From: Ensifer adhaerens
GTDB lineage: Bacteria; Pseudomonadota; Alphaproteobacteria; Rhizobiales; Rhizobiaceae
NCBI RefSeq assembly: GCF_013283195.1
Contig: NZ_JABEKT010000004.1
Location: 551,142 to 615,141 of the forward strand
Length of the DNA: 64,000 nt
Direction of reading: 5' to 3'
Shown here: piece by piece, positions 25,463 through 33,573 of the stretch
Position numbering within the stretch: the stretch's first letter is position 1
Layout of the letters: the number at the start of each line of letters is the position of its first letter
Notes under the pieces: model-generated
Told to the model about the DNA's origin: nothing
Seen by the model: the letters and a program-made list of their open reading frames with translations, nothing else
Databases searched by the model: none
Position numbers and translations under genes: made by a program

Positions 25463-26494
25463 ATGCGTTTCTCAGCTGTGCCAGCAATGTTCCTTGCCTG
25501 TCTGGTTTTGGCAGGCTGCACGTCCAGTTCGACGCTGGACACGATCGTGCCGCAACAGCCGTCGCGCGAAACGACGAGCTCGGTCATGCCGACATCTCCC
25601 GTGCCTTCGGCCAGTGTCGGCGTCGCCCAGGCGCAAGCTGCGCCGCCGCAGGAAGTGCTCGCCTGGGCAGGGGCGGTGCCGGAACCGGAAGCCTTCCGAC
25701 CGGATGCAAGGGCCGCAGCAACACCGATGCCGCTGGAGCGGCCCGTTGCCGCCATCGTGCCGGCGACACCCGCGGTTCTGACGACGCCGGGAACCCGCTC
25801 GCAAATTTACGGGCATCGCTTCCGCGACGCCAAGCCGATCAATTTCGGACGGGCATCGCCACGCAAGATGGCCGTCCATGGCGTCGACGTGTCGCGCTGG
25901 CAGGGCGAGATCGACTGGCCCAAGCTGCGCACCCAGGGTGCCAACTTCGCCTATATCAAGGCGACCGATGGCGGCGACCACCTAGACCCGATGTTCAAGA
26001 AGAATTGGCGCAAGGCCAAGGAAGCCGGACTGAAGCGCGGTGCCTATCATTTCTTCTACTGGTGCCGGACTGCCGGCGAGCAGGCCGACTGGTTCATCCG
26101 CAATGTTCCGCGTGAAGCCGGCGCTCTGCCGCCGGTGATCGACGTCGAATACAATGGCGAGTCCAGCTGCAAGCGGCGCCTGTCGCGCGCCCGCGTGCTT
26201 GAAAAGATGCAGGTCTTCATGGACAAGCTCGAGGCGCATTACGGCCAGCGCCCGATCATTTACACCGCCCCGGATTTTTATGCCGACAACCTTTCGGGCG
26301 AACTGCTCGACTATCCGTTCTGGCTGCGCTCGGTGGCGGCTCACCCCTCAAAGAGATATCCGGGCCGCAAGTGGGTCTTCTGGCAATATTCGGGATCGGG
26401 CCTCTCGCACGGCGTCGAAGGCAAGATCGACCTCAATGTCTTTCACGGCGATGAGAACGATTGGCAGAACTGGCTCGCCCGGCGCGCAAGCTAG
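25463..26494 (+). CDS. GH25 family lysozyme-like lipoprotein
   Basis: The protein has a lipoprotein signal ending in the lipobox LAGC, a low-complexity Pro/Ala/Thr linker (~20-120), then a glycoside hydrolase 25 domain (~135-340). Key elements are 'HGVDVSRWQGEIDWPKLR', catalytic 'PPVIDVEYNG' (DxE), 'PIIYTAPDFYADNL' and 'WVFWQYSGSG'. GH25 enzymes are N-acetylmuramidases acting on peptidoglycan. I chose ATG 25463, which gives the short signal 'MRFSAVPAMFLACLVLAGC'; an in-frame ATG at 25442 is also possible and neither has a strong Shine-Dalgarno. Monocistronic; likely an outer-membrane or periplasmic cell-wall remodelling enzyme. Confidence 0.87.
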   Translation: MRFSAVPAMFLACLVLAGCTSSSTLDTIVPQQPSRETTSSVMPTSPVPSASVGVAQAQAAPPQEVLAWAGAVPEPEAFRPDARAAATPMPLERPVAAIVPATPAVLTTPGTRSQIYGHRFRDAKPINFGRASPRKMAVHGVDVSRWQGEIDWPKLRTQGANFAYIKATDGGDHLDPMFKKNWRKAKEAGLKRGAYHFFYWCRTAGEQADWFIRNVPREAGALPPVIDVEYNGESSCKRRLSRARVLEKMQVFMDKLEAHYGQRPIIYTAPDFYADNLSGELLDYPFWLRSVAAHPSKRYPGRKWVFWQYSGSGLSHGVEGKIDLNVFHGDENDWQNWLARRAS

Positions 26495-26699
26495 GCCATC
26501 GTAACCGACCGGGCGCCCGGCGCGCGCCCGGATCGACAAATTTCGGTTTAAAGATGCGTCAGCCTCGGACGCAATCCCCCTGCGGTAGCGTTGCAAGGCG
26601 AAACGCGCCGCCCCTCTTTCTGGATACACCAGTCGCGCTCTCCCGCCCAAAATCCAGGCTCCCCTGAATGCCGCCAGTCTTGCGTATAGGCCGCGCCGG

Positions 26700-26862
26700 A
26701 AAAGAAAAAGCCTGCCGCGGGAGGAGGTGCGGCAGGCTCTTGAATGGATTGAATGGCAACTGGGAGGAGGAGTGTTGCCATTCCGGCAAGCGCTCTTTGG
26801 GAGGAGGAGAAAGCGCCTGCAACTATCGAAGCGTTGCGGGAGGAGATGCGCTGCTTCGATGA
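26700..26862 (-). ncRNA. 'Cuckoo'-type sRNA with four anti-Shine-Dalgarno hairpins
   Basis: Read on the minus strand, four consecutive hairpins each expose CTCCTCCC-type loops: 26860-26825, ~26820-26786, 26783-26751 and 26738-26709. The last has a perfect 10-bp stem (AGCCTGCCGC / GCGGCAGGCT) followed by TTTTTCTTTT, an intrinsic terminator. A TATAGT element at 26873-26868 on the minus strand fits a -10 box, and a GAAACCG/CGGTTTC inverted repeat lies just upstream (26876-26891). CCUCCUCCC loops in serial hairpins are the hallmark of the alpha-proteobacterial 'cuckoo'/alpha-r14/CcsR stress RNAs, thought to mask Shine-Dalgarno sites. The 5' end is estimated; processing into smaller pieces is possible. 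Confidence 0.85.
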
Positions 26863-26875
26863 GTTGACTATACAA

Positions 26876-26891
26876 GAAACCGGTCGGTTTC
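26876..26891. promoter_or_regulatory. Inverted repeat GAAACCG-GT-CGGTTTC upstream of the sRNA
   Basis: This 7-2-7 perfect inverted repeat lies immediately upstream of the proposed -10 element of the minus-strand sRNA, overlapping where the -35 region would fall. Its position suggests an operator or a site for an alternative sigma factor or activator. No regulator can be named from sequence. Confidence 0.45.
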
Positions 26892-27223
26892 GTAGATCCG
26901 AGTTCGCAGACCAGCCATGCACTCAGCGCCGATCGGATGGCTCGCAACATCAGCCGAAGACAGAAAGATCGGCCCAAACGGGCTTGAAACTGCCCTTCGC
27001 ATGGACGAGCCCCATCCTCCGCCAGCGGCAAAATTCAATGATATCAGAGGCTTGCCTCGCAAGTGACACCCGCAGCCGCGGCCGTCACGCCCATGTCACG
27101 GGAACGGTCCCACAAACCGTGTTATAAAATCCCGTCATCGCGTGTCTCCGACATCCCCCGGCCAGCGGTTGTGGATGCGAGAAGCATTGAAAGCCCATGC
27201 AAAACGGAAAGGAGCGGCGGACC

Positions 27224-27481
27224 ATGCCCCGCTACATGTACCATATCCATGCGGCCGGCGTGACGAGCCGCGATCAGGCCGGCAAACAGCACCCCAATGA
27301 CGGCCGCGCAGTCGCTTACGGACAGCTCATCGCCGACGAACTCGCCGAGGAATACGAGTATCGTGGCGCGATCGTTGACGTCCTCGCGCCAAGCGGACGC
27401 CTGATTGCGCGTCTGGTTTCAAGCCGGGCTTTTCCGCCGTGGCTGCAATCCACGCCACCAGCGCAGCGCGCGCTTCACTGA
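27224..27481 (+). CDS. Small DUF6894-like hypothetical protein
   Basis: An 85-residue protein beginning 'MPRYMYHIHAAGVTSRDQAG', which resembles the short DUF6894 proteins abundant in Rhizobiales ('MPRYYFHI...' start, then an acidic middle). An AAAGGAGCGG stretch precedes the ATG at 27224; an in-frame ATG at 27197 lacks this spacing. No catalytic motif or membrane segment is visible and the role is unknown. It stands alone between the sRNA region and the Lrp gene. Confidence 0.7.
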   Translation: MPRYMYHIHAAGVTSRDQAGKQHPNDGRAVAYGQLIADELAEEYEYRGAIVDVLAPSGRLIARLVSSRAFPPWLQSTPPAQRALH

Positions 27482-27640
27482 TACCAACGTAATTGGGAAA
27501 GCGATGGCTGCGGCCATCGTCTCTGCAACGACAGAACTGGCGGACAGGCAGCACGCCGAAACACGTTTGGCCCTGCCCGCCGGCAACCTTTCACGAGATC
27601 AGGAAGCGGCACGCGTTCCATCCATAGCCACACGGCCGAG

Positions 27641-28102
27641 CTATCGCCGCCGCGAGCGTGACGCAAGGACGTTGCGGATCGAAAAGCTGGAATGGATCCG
27701 CAGGACGCCTGGGAGCTTTGCGAGGATCTCCTTGTGGATGCGCTCGAAGTCGCCGGCATTTTCGACCTCGACCCGCAACAGATAATCGGAACCACCGGTC
27801 ATCAGGTAACATTCCTGGATTTCCGGGTGCTTTCTGACCGCCGCCTCGAAGCGGTTGAGGTGCTCCTCCGTCTGGCGTTCCAGGGTGATGTTGATGATCA
27901 CTGCAATGGCGTTGTCGCCATCGACGTTTCCCACCAGCGCGGTGTAGCCTCGGATCACGCCGCCCTGTTCCAGCAGATTGATGCGCCGCAGGCAGGCCGA
28001 TGGTGACAGCCCCACTTCTGCCGCGAGCTTGGTGTTGCTCATGCGCGCATCGAGGCGCAGCAGGCGAATGATGTTGCGATCGATCGCATCAAGACCGGAC
28101 AT
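27641..28102 (-). CDS. Lrp/AsnC-family regulator
   Basis: The 153-residue protein has an N-terminal AsnC-type HTH ('LDAIDRNIIRLLRLDARMSN', 'LAAEVGLSPSACLRRINLLE') and a C-terminal RAM effector-binding domain ('VRKHPEIQECYLMTGGSDYL'). The ATG at 28102 gives the standard short N-terminus; upstream in-frame codons run into the promoter. It is divergent from a D-amino acid dehydrogenase gene. Lrp-type regulators commonly control dad genes in response to alanine or leucine, so this gene likely activates dadA and represses itself. Confidence 0.9.
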   Translation of the reverse strand: MSGLDAIDRNIIRLLRLDARMSNTKLAAEVGLSPSACLRRINLLEQGGVIRGYTALVGNVDGDNAIAVIINITLERQTEEHLNRFEAAVRKHPEIQECYLMTGGSDYLLRVEVENAGDFERIHKEILAKLPGVLRIHSSFSIRNVLASRSRRR

Positions 28103-28312
28103 GCAGATTCTTTCGTTTTTCCGCCGAATACTCCTAAAATCAGTCAATGATGGAATTTTCAAGCGCTACTTCGCATGATCGTGCTCGATTATTTCACTAT
28201 GCTCTGAAGCAATTTCTGGGAGAGCCGGGGGACTTGGAGGTACGCGGCAAATGCAAGCACCTTGTGTCGGCCTCAGGCTGCTGGACGATCGATCTGTGAT
28301 CCTGAGGATGCG
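28103..28312. promoter_or_regulatory. Divergent lrp-dadA control region
   Basis: This 210-base AT-richer gap separates the divergent Lrp-type gene and dadA and must hold both promoters. The stretch from 28130 to 28215 is notably AT-rich, as expected for Lrp wrapping sites. No single operator could be defined by eye. Confidence 0.4.
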
Positions 28313-29566
28313 ATGAAGATTACCATATTGGGCGCCGGCGTGATCGGCGTGACCTCTGCATACTATCTCGCCAAGGCCGGCCACGAGGTGACCGTCCTCG
28401 ATCGTCAGCCCGGCCCGGCGCTGGAAACGAGCTTTGCCAATGCCGGCGAAATCTCGCCGGGCTACGCGTCTCCCTGGGCGGCGCCCGGTATCCCGCAAAA
28501 GGCGCTCAGATGGCTGTTCATGAAGCATGCGCCCTTGATCATCCGCCCGATGGTGGACGCCGCCACCTGGCGCTGGATGACCGCAATGCTGCGCAATTGC
28601 ACCTCGGCCCGTTACGCCATCAACAAGGGCCGGATGGTTCGCCTGGCCGAATACAGCCGCGACTGCCTGATTGCTCTGCGCGAGGAAACCGGCATCGCCT
28701 ATGATCACCGCACGCAAGGCACCCTGCAACTCTTCCGGACTGCCAAACAGCTTGATGGCATCGGCAAGGACATCGAAGTGCTGAAGGCCGATGGCGTGCC
28801 GTTCGAGGTGCTCGACCCGGCCGGCTGCGTGGCCGCGGAACCCGGGCTACAGCCGGTCCGCGACAAGATCGTCGGCGGCCTTCGGCTGCCGAATGACGAA
28901 ACCGGCGACTGCTTCAAGTTCACCAACGAATTGCAGAAGCGCGCCGAAGCTCTCGGCGTCCAGTTCCGGTTCGGCGTCGACATCCGCCGGCTTCGCCAGG
29001 ACGGCAAACGCATCGTCGCCGTCGAAACGGCTGAAGGCGAAATCCGTTCCGACATCTTCGTGGCAGCACTCGGCAGCTACACACCGGCGCTTCTGAAGCC
29101 GCTCGGCCTTCGCCTGCCAGTCTATCCCGTCAAGGGTTACTCCATCACCGTGCCGATCGTCGACGAGACGCGCGCGCCGGTATCGACGATCATGGACGAG
29201 ACCTACAAGATCGCCATCACGCGGCTCGGTGATCGCATTCGCGTCGGCGGCATGGCGGAGATCGCCGGTTTCAGCAACGACCTTCCCCAGACGCGTCGCG
29301 CCACACTCGAACATTCGGTCGAAGACCTGTTCGGCGGCGCGGGCGACCAGAAGCAGGCAACCTTCTGGTCCGGGCTGCGGCCGATGACGCCGGATGGAAC
29401 GCCGGTGATCGGCGCTACGCGCTTCGCCAACCTGTTTCTCAACTCCGGTCACGGCACGCTTGGCTGGACCATGGCCTGCGGCTCGGGCCGCGTATTGAGC
29501 GATCTCATCAGCGGTTCCAAGCCCGAGATCGAAACAGCGGACCTGGCAATCAACCGATATCATTGA
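28313..29566 (+). CDS. dadA: D-amino acid dehydrogenase, FAD-dependent
   Basis: A 417-residue flavoprotein of the DadA family. The N-terminal '[20 protein letters not shown]' is the FAD-binding GxGxxG fold, followed by '[20 protein letters not shown]', and the C-terminal '[20 protein letters not shown]' closes the FAD site. It oxidatively deaminates D-alanine and other D-amino acids at the inner face of the membrane, passing electrons to the respiratory chain. The ATG at 28313 gives the standard start. It is divergent from the Lrp regulator. No alanine racemase (dadX) gene follows. Confidence 0.93.
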   Translation: MKITILGAGVIGVTSAYYLAKAGHEVTVLDRQPGPALETSFANAGEISPGYASPWAAPGIPQKALRWLFMKHAPLIIRPMVDAATWRWMTAMLRNCTSARYAINKGRMVRLAEYSRDCLIALREETGIAYDHRTQGTLQLFRTAKQLDGIGKDIEVLKADGVPFEVLDPAGCVAAEPGLQPVRDKIVGGLRLPNDETGDCFKFTNELQKRAEALGVQFRFGVDIRRLRQDGKRIVAVETAEGEIRSDIFVAALGSYTPALLKPLGLRLPVYPVKGYSITVPIVDETRAPVSTIMDETYKIAITRLGDRIRVGGMAEIAGFSNDLPQTRRATLEHSVEDLFGGAGDQKQATFWSGLRPMTPDGTPVIGATRFANLFLNSGHGTLGWTMACGSGRVLSDLISGSKPEIETADLAINRYH

Positions 29567-29581
29567 CGGCGCACGCAACGG

Positions 29582-29603
29582 GCCGGCGCCTCGCGGCGCC
29601 GGC
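29582..29603 (+). terminator. Hairpin after dadA
   Basis: GCCGGCGCC and GGCGCCGGC form a perfect 9-bp stem with a TCGC loop, 15 bases after the dadA stop. There is no T-run, so termination efficiency is uncertain; it may instead protect the 3' end of the mRNA. The following 245 bases to the next small gene show nothing else. Confidence 0.45.
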
Positions 29604-29849
29604 AGATGCCGAGATCGAACTCGGCGCCTCGGCCCGCCATTCTACAAGACGTTAAACAGTGACGGCGCCGCCAGCTCCGTCGCCCGGTTGCGGCGGCAGA
29701 TCCGCCCACTTTCTTTCGCTGGCGCCGAAAGCGCTCGCGCACTCGCCCGCGCTATAGGAACAAAGAGCAGCCGGCAAAGCACCCGAGCGCATACATCCCC
29801 GGCTCAATTCCAGGAAAATCCGCTGGTCATCGCCTGTGCGCGTTCAGGA

Positions 29850-30059
29850 TCAATGGGATTTCACCCTTTTCAGGTCGAATTGCTTGCGCCCACCATCGAG
29901 GTTCAAGCTCAGCTGCACGCCGCGGCTCAGCTTCGGCAAAGGCGCAGTCAGGTCGATACGGCCAAAAATCTGCTTGCGGCGCTCGCTGTCACGTTCTCGC
30001 TTCAGGCGGGAGTCGGCGACGGCGGCCAGTGCGCGATTGATGATTTCAGTGCGGGTCAT
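29850..30059 (-). CDS. Small SOS-box-controlled hypothetical protein
   Basis: A 69-residue basic protein: 'MTRTEIINRALAAVADSRLK', Arg/Lys-rich middle, 'PLPKLSRGVQLSLNLDGGRK' near the C-terminus. No membrane segment, so it differs from the small membrane SOS division inhibitors SidA/DidA of Caulobacter. On the minus strand GGAG lies 7 bases before the ATG, and a canonical alphaproteobacterial LexA box lies just upstream. I do not recognise the family; the regulatory setting suggests a DNA-damage role. Confidence 0.65.
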   Translation of the reverse strand: MTRTEIINRALAAVADSRLKRERDSERRKQIFGRIDLTAPLPKLSRGVQLSLNLDGGRKQFDLKRVKSH

Positions 30060-30076
30060 CGTTCATCTCCACATCC

Positions 30077-30091
30077 GTTCTCTTTTTGTTC
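30077..30091 (-). promoter_or_regulatory. LexA box GTTC-N7-GTTC (SOS operator)
   Basis: GTTC at 30077-30080 and at 30088-30091 are separated by exactly 7 bases, the direct-repeat LexA motif of alphaproteobacteria. It lies 18 bases before the ATG of the 69-residue gene, with a TTGACA (-35-like, minus strand, 30111-30106) 15 bases upstream of the box, so LexA would block the promoter. Confidence 0.75.
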
Positions 30092-30200
30092 TATTTTTAG
30101 AAAAATGTCAAGTGAACGTCTCGCCTGCGCGCTGGCGTTGCCAAGAAGCCCCATGACATCATGGGCGCCGAGGCATCACGCCTCCCCCGGACATACGCCC

Positions 30201-30620
30201 CTAGAACGTGATCTTCACCGAACTGGTGCTACGGCTGGCGGCGCCGTGATAGACGGCTTCGATGTTGTTGCCATCGGGATCGAGCAGGAACGCGGCGTAG
30301 TAGCCTGGATGATAGGGACGTTCGCCGGGTCGACCGTTGTCCTTGCCGCCATTTTCCAGACCGACTTTGTAGAAGGCGTCGACCATGGCGCGGTCCCGGG
30401 CTTGGAATGCCAGATGGTGGCGCCCGGTCAGCTTACCCTGGGCCGCTTGGCTGCCGGCCGTCGAGACGAACAGTTCGTCGGCCCAAAAATAGTCTTCGCC
30501 CACGCCTCCCAACGGCACCTCGAGAGCACGCAGTACCGCTTCGTAGAACCGCCGACTGGCGCCGAGATCCTTGATCACCAGCTGGATATGGTCGATCAAT
30601 CGGCCGCGATGCAGTTCCAT
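30201..30620 (-). CDS. VOC (glyoxalase/bleomycin-resistance) family protein
   Basis: The 139-residue protein is one vicinal-oxygen-chelate unit: 'LIDHIQLVIKDLGASRRFYE' at the N-terminus, 'GRHHLAFQARDRAMVDAFYK' in the middle and 'YYAAFLLDPDGNNIEAVYHG' with the metal-ligand Glu at the end. The ATG at 30620 is preceded by GGAGG on the minus strand. Such proteins often are lyases or dioxygenases for small toxic compounds; no substrate can be named. It stands alone; the upstream 650 bases hold no gene. Confidence 0.85.
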   Translation of the reverse strand: MELHRGRLIDHIQLVIKDLGASRRFYEAVLRALEVPLGGVGEDYFWADELFVSTAGSQAAQGKLTGRHHLAFQARDRAMVDAFYKVGLENGGKDNGRPGERPYHPGYYAAFLLDPDGNNIEAVYHGAASRSTSSVKITF

Positions 30621-31278
30621 CCTCAAATCCTCCGTTCGCAATCGACAGGGATTTAGGTCCGGCCCGAGGCTCGTCAATGGCCGTCAGGTACAGCCTTGGT
30701 CGCCCCCTCACGCGCAAGACTTTTGGAGAAGATTATCGACGACCTTGTTTCCAGGGCTTGAAATGGCCGCAATCGCTCGCCATATGGGGCATAACGAATT
30801 GATCGTTGAGCATAGACAGTCTCGGTGAGACGGATGTGTTCCGGTCAGAGTTCGCGCTAAACCGCTGACCACGGATGTACTGGCAGGGCAAAGCAGCGAA
30901 CGGGAAAAGGTCGGCATTGCCGGCCTTTTTTGTTTTCGAGATTTCCCGCTGCCTCATCAAAATCCGCACAGACCTGTTGCGTTCGACTGCCTTTGTCTGG
31001 CAGAAGACCCGGGAACGCGATCGCCATCAGTTTTAGGATGGGGTCGGGCGGGCGATTGACGTCTACCTCGCTGCCACGAGACCACGTGGCCGTTCACTAC
31101 AGCGCCGCGCGTCCTGACGGACGCACGAAGGTCAATGTCGCACCTGAAATTGCTGGCTGTTTTTACCCTTGAACCGGATACGATTTAAAGAGACATGCAG
31201 TAGGCCTTCCACAGCATGTGCCGCCGGACTGGCAGCAGCCGGACTGCTCACCGAACTCTGCAGATATGCGAAGGAACC
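30621..31278. other. Gene-free stretch with a possible small RNA
   Basis: About 650 bases without a credible protein gene. The only structure seen is a hairpin (GGTCAG...CTGACC, 30841-30870) followed by a terminator-like hairpin at ~30906-30932 with TTTTTTG. No Shine-Dalgarno-preceded ORF was found on either strand. Confidence 0.5.
30904..30935 (+). terminator. Intrinsic terminator, possibly of an unannotated sRNA
   Basis: AAAAGGTCGGC-ATT-GCCGGCCTTTTTT forms a GC-rich stem with one G-T pair, flanked by A-run and T-run, so it can work on either strand. No gene ends just before it on either side, which suggests an untranslated transcript of about 60-100 nt. Confidence 0.6.
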
Positions 31279-31752
31279 ATGATCTCATTCAGGCCGATGC
31301 TTGAGAGCGAGTACGCTGGATATCTCGCCTATTTCATTCCCGACTATGCCGCGGAGATCGCCGCCAACTACGGGATCCCGGCTGCAGACGCGCTGGCGCA
31401 GGCAACGAGCGAGATCGCCGAGGATCTGCCGCAAGGCGTCGATACACCAGGCAGCGTCCTACTGTGCCTGATCGAAAGCGCAAGTGCCGCGCATGTCGGC
31501 TATCTCTGGTATCGACCGGACGCAATGGGCCGCTCAGCCTTCATCAGCGACTTCCATATTCTGCCCGATCATCAGGGAAAAGGCCTTGGAAAGCTCGCCA
31601 TGGCTGCGCTTGAGGTCGAACTCTCGGCAAAAGGGTTCGAGCAGATCAAGTTGCGTGTCGCCGAGAACAACCCGCGCGCCCGGCACGTCTATGAGGCAAC
31701 AGGATTTCGCGTGACCGGCACCAATATGAGCAAGACACTCAAGCCATCCTAG
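31279..31752 (+). CDS. GNAT-family N-acetyltransferase
   Basis: A 157-residue GNAT protein. Acetyl-CoA-binding motif A is 'FHILPDHQGKGLGKLAMAAL' (Q-x-x-G-x-G), followed by 'KLRVAENNPRARHVYEATGF', the conserved beta5-alpha4 segment. The N-terminal part 'MISFRPMLESEYAGYLAYFI' is typical of YlaE/YobR-like small-molecule or peptide acetyltransferases. GAAGGAACC precedes the ATG at 31279. Substrate unknown; no co-directional neighbour within 100 bases. Confidence 0.87.
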   Translation: MISFRPMLESEYAGYLAYFIPDYAAEIAANYGIPAADALAQATSEIAEDLPQGVDTPGSVLLCLIESASAAHVGYLWYRPDAMGRSAFISDFHILPDHQGKGLGKLAMAALEVELSAKGFEQIKLRVAENNPRARHVYEATGFRVTGTNMSKTLKPS

Positions 31753-31863
31753 AGGTAGCTCCTTCGTGAACACGGCACCGTCGGTCGCCTCGTTTGCAAT
31801 CCCGCGCGGAACTTAAGCCGCCCTTCTTCGTTGCACCCTTGCTATAACAAACGAGGTGCAAAA

Positions 31864-32175
31864 ATGGCCAATGACATTCAGCGATCCGTCGAAGACCAGA
31901 TCTCCGAACTGCGGGCACAGGTTGCCGATCTGACCCGATCGATCTCCGCACGCGCTGGCGAGGCTGCCGAGAGCGCCGCCGATCTGGCGGAGGATGCGAG
32001 AGGGCGGGTTCGTTCGGCCGCGCGTGTCGTGCGTGCACAGGGACAGAGCGTCGTCGAAGCGGCGAAGGACAATCCAGGCACGGCGACGACGGTTGTCAGC
32101 ACCGCCGGACTGATCGGCTTTGCTATCGGCGTCCTTGTCGGCGTGTCCTGCCAAAGCAATGCGCGTTGGCGATAA
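31864..32175 (+). CDS. DUF883/ElaB-like membrane-anchored protein
   Basis: A 103-residue protein with an alpha-helical, Ala/Arg/Glu-rich N-terminal part likely to form a coiled coil ('VEDQISELRAQVADLTRSIS') and one C-terminal membrane segment ('TVVSTAGLIGFAIGVLVGV'). This is the DUF883 layout (ElaB/YqjD), which in E. coli binds ribosomes at the membrane in stationary phase. GAGGTG precedes the ATG. A similar role here is inference. Confidence 0.75.
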   Translation: MANDIQRSVEDQISELRAQVADLTRSISARAGEAAESAADLAEDARGRVRSAARVVRAQGQSVVEAAKDNPGTATTVVSTAGLIGFAIGVLVGVSCQSNARWR

Positions 32176-32229
32176 CTGCCGGGCCCGACGTGGTTGACCG
32201 GTACGGTTGGCCACGCCAAGCGAGCTTTT

Positions 32230-32727
32230 CTATTGAGCCGGCATGTTCACCAGCAGCGTGCCGGCGACGCCAAGCCCGATCAGGATGAAATGGGTGATCT
32301 GCAGGGTGTCCTGGCGGATATAGTAGGCAAACCAGGCACCGCCAATCAGCATGACCAGGCTGAGGGCTATGAAGGCTGCGAAAGCGAGATTGGCCCAGAT
32401 GACAGCCGTGGGACCCGCCGATATGCCGAGGAGCGCGCCGAAAAACATAAACGCTGCTGCGGCCAGAAGCAGCATGGTCGCCACCTCCAGCAGCAGAACG
32501 AAGCTGAAGACCGCACGATGCCACAGGGCGCCATTGACGCGGCGCGATAGCAGCGGCGTGCGGATGGCGGGCTCCTGATCGAAGAGCTGCATGCGCATCA
32601 ACAAACCAATCGAAAAGACGCCGTTGCGAAACGCGACGACGTTGTTGAGCACGACAATGGCAAGCCAGAGCGCGAGACCGGAAAGCAGGATGGCTTTGAT
32701 CAGGAGGAGCGAAGTCAACTGGGTCAT
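32230..32727 (-). CDS. DUF2165-like small integral membrane protein
   Basis: A 165-residue protein with four hydrophobic helices ('LLIKAILLSGLALWLAIVVL', 'RAVFSFVLLLEVATMLLLAA', 'ANLAFAAFIALSLVMLIGGA', 'FILIGLGVAGTLLVNMPA'). The pattern, including the 'NNVVAFRNGVFSIG' loop, fits the DUF2165 predicted small integral membrane family. Function unknown. It is convergent with the DUF883-like gene, 54 bases apart, with no clear terminator between them. Confidence 0.75.
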   Translation of the reverse strand: MTQLTSLLLIKAILLSGLALWLAIVVLNNVVAFRNGVFSIGLLMRMQLFDQEPAIRTPLLSRRVNGALWHRAVFSFVLLLEVATMLLLAAAAFMFFGALLGISAGPTAVIWANLAFAAFIALSLVMLIGGAWFAYYIRQDTLQITHFILIGLGVAGTLLVNMPAQ

Positions 32728-33150
32728 TTTTCGATATCACCATGGGTTGAGACGGACGCGTTTGATCGCGATACCCAGATGACGAATGGCAGCAGGCAGA
32801 TGTGACGCCGACATCGTCATTTTTTCCGGCCTGTGCTTTTCCGCCGGAATGAAGGCTGTCCACATTTTCGGGAATAAGTTGGGGATCAGCTGGCCATCAG
32901 CGCCGCCGCGGTGCGCCACATACCTGGACGCCTTATTGAGGCCACGAAATCGGTGCCACCATCGGCGGCGGCGGACCTTGGGTCTATTGCCTTGCGCAGG
33001 GATCGAACGAGGGCCTGCGCAAGGCATGATCGGCAAAGCCGTGTCGCCCGTTCCCGTCAGCAAACTACCCCCATCAGCAAAAATGACGACGGAGGCGGCG
33101 GTGGTTGTCCACTGACGCGGCGATAGCGCTTGCCTGCGCCGGTCGCCTGT
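32728..33150. other. Gene-free stretch with a strong hairpin
   Basis: About 420 bases with no credible gene. It holds a perfect 12-bp inverted repeat (32989-33000 and 33014-33025) with a 13-base loop and no T-run after it. Nothing else is apparent. Confidence 0.5.
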
Positions 33151-33573
33151 TCAACGGCGGCGTTGGGTCAGCGCCATGCCGACAAGGATCAAGGTGACGC
33201 CGAGCACACTGGCAAGAAGCCCCGCAGAGACGCCCTGCAACACATCAAGCGCCACGCCCGAGACCATCTGCCCTCCGATCACCAGCAGCGCGGTATTGAC
33301 GGCACCGATGCGCGCGATGAGCCAGCTACCGGCAGCGACGAAGACGACGCCGATCGAGCCGCCGAGATAGGCATGCCAGGGGGCGTCCGCCGCCCCTTCG
33401 GGAATGAGGCCGCCAATAGACAGGCCGAGAATGCTCAGGGCGACGAAGCCGACGATATGGTTCCAGAACGACGCGATCAGCGGCGACGTCGAAAGGCTGA
33501 GCCGGCCATTGACCTGTCGGCTGACGCCGACCAGAACTCCGGCGAGGCAGGCAAAAAGGATCGGCAGGGTCAT
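33151..33573 (-). CDS. YdcZ/DUF606-type membrane transporter subunit
   Basis: A 140-residue protein with five hydrophobic segments: 'MTLPILFACLAGVLVGVSRQ', 'SFWNHIVGFVALSILGL', 'YLGGSIGVVFVAAGSWLIAR', 'LVIGGQMVSGVALDVLQG', 'GVTLILVGMALTQ'. This is the YdcZ (DUF606) half-EamA fold of the drug/metabolite transporter superfamily, which usually works as a pair. The ATG at 33573 overlaps the stop of the upstream YdcZ-type gene by 4 bases, so the two are translationally coupled and likely form a heterodimer. Substrate unknown. Confidence 0.85.
   Translation of the reverse strand: MTLPILFACLAGVLVGVSRQVNGRLSLSTSPLIASFWNHIVGFVALSILGLSIGGLIPEGAADAPWHAYLGGSIGVVFVAAGSWLIARIGAVNTALLVIGGQMVSGVALDVLQGVSAGLLASVLGVTLILVGMALTQRRR

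Noticed and set aside
26505..26545. GC-rich inverted repeat after the GH25 gene as its terminator
   Set aside because: Pairs CCGGGCGC with GCGCCCGG but lacks a T-run and sits in generally repetitive GC sequence; too weak to call.
32737..33063. 108-codon minus-strand frame in the gap before the YdcZ pair
   Set aside because: No Shine-Dalgarno, Arg/Pro-rich random composition, and it reads through the perfect hairpin.
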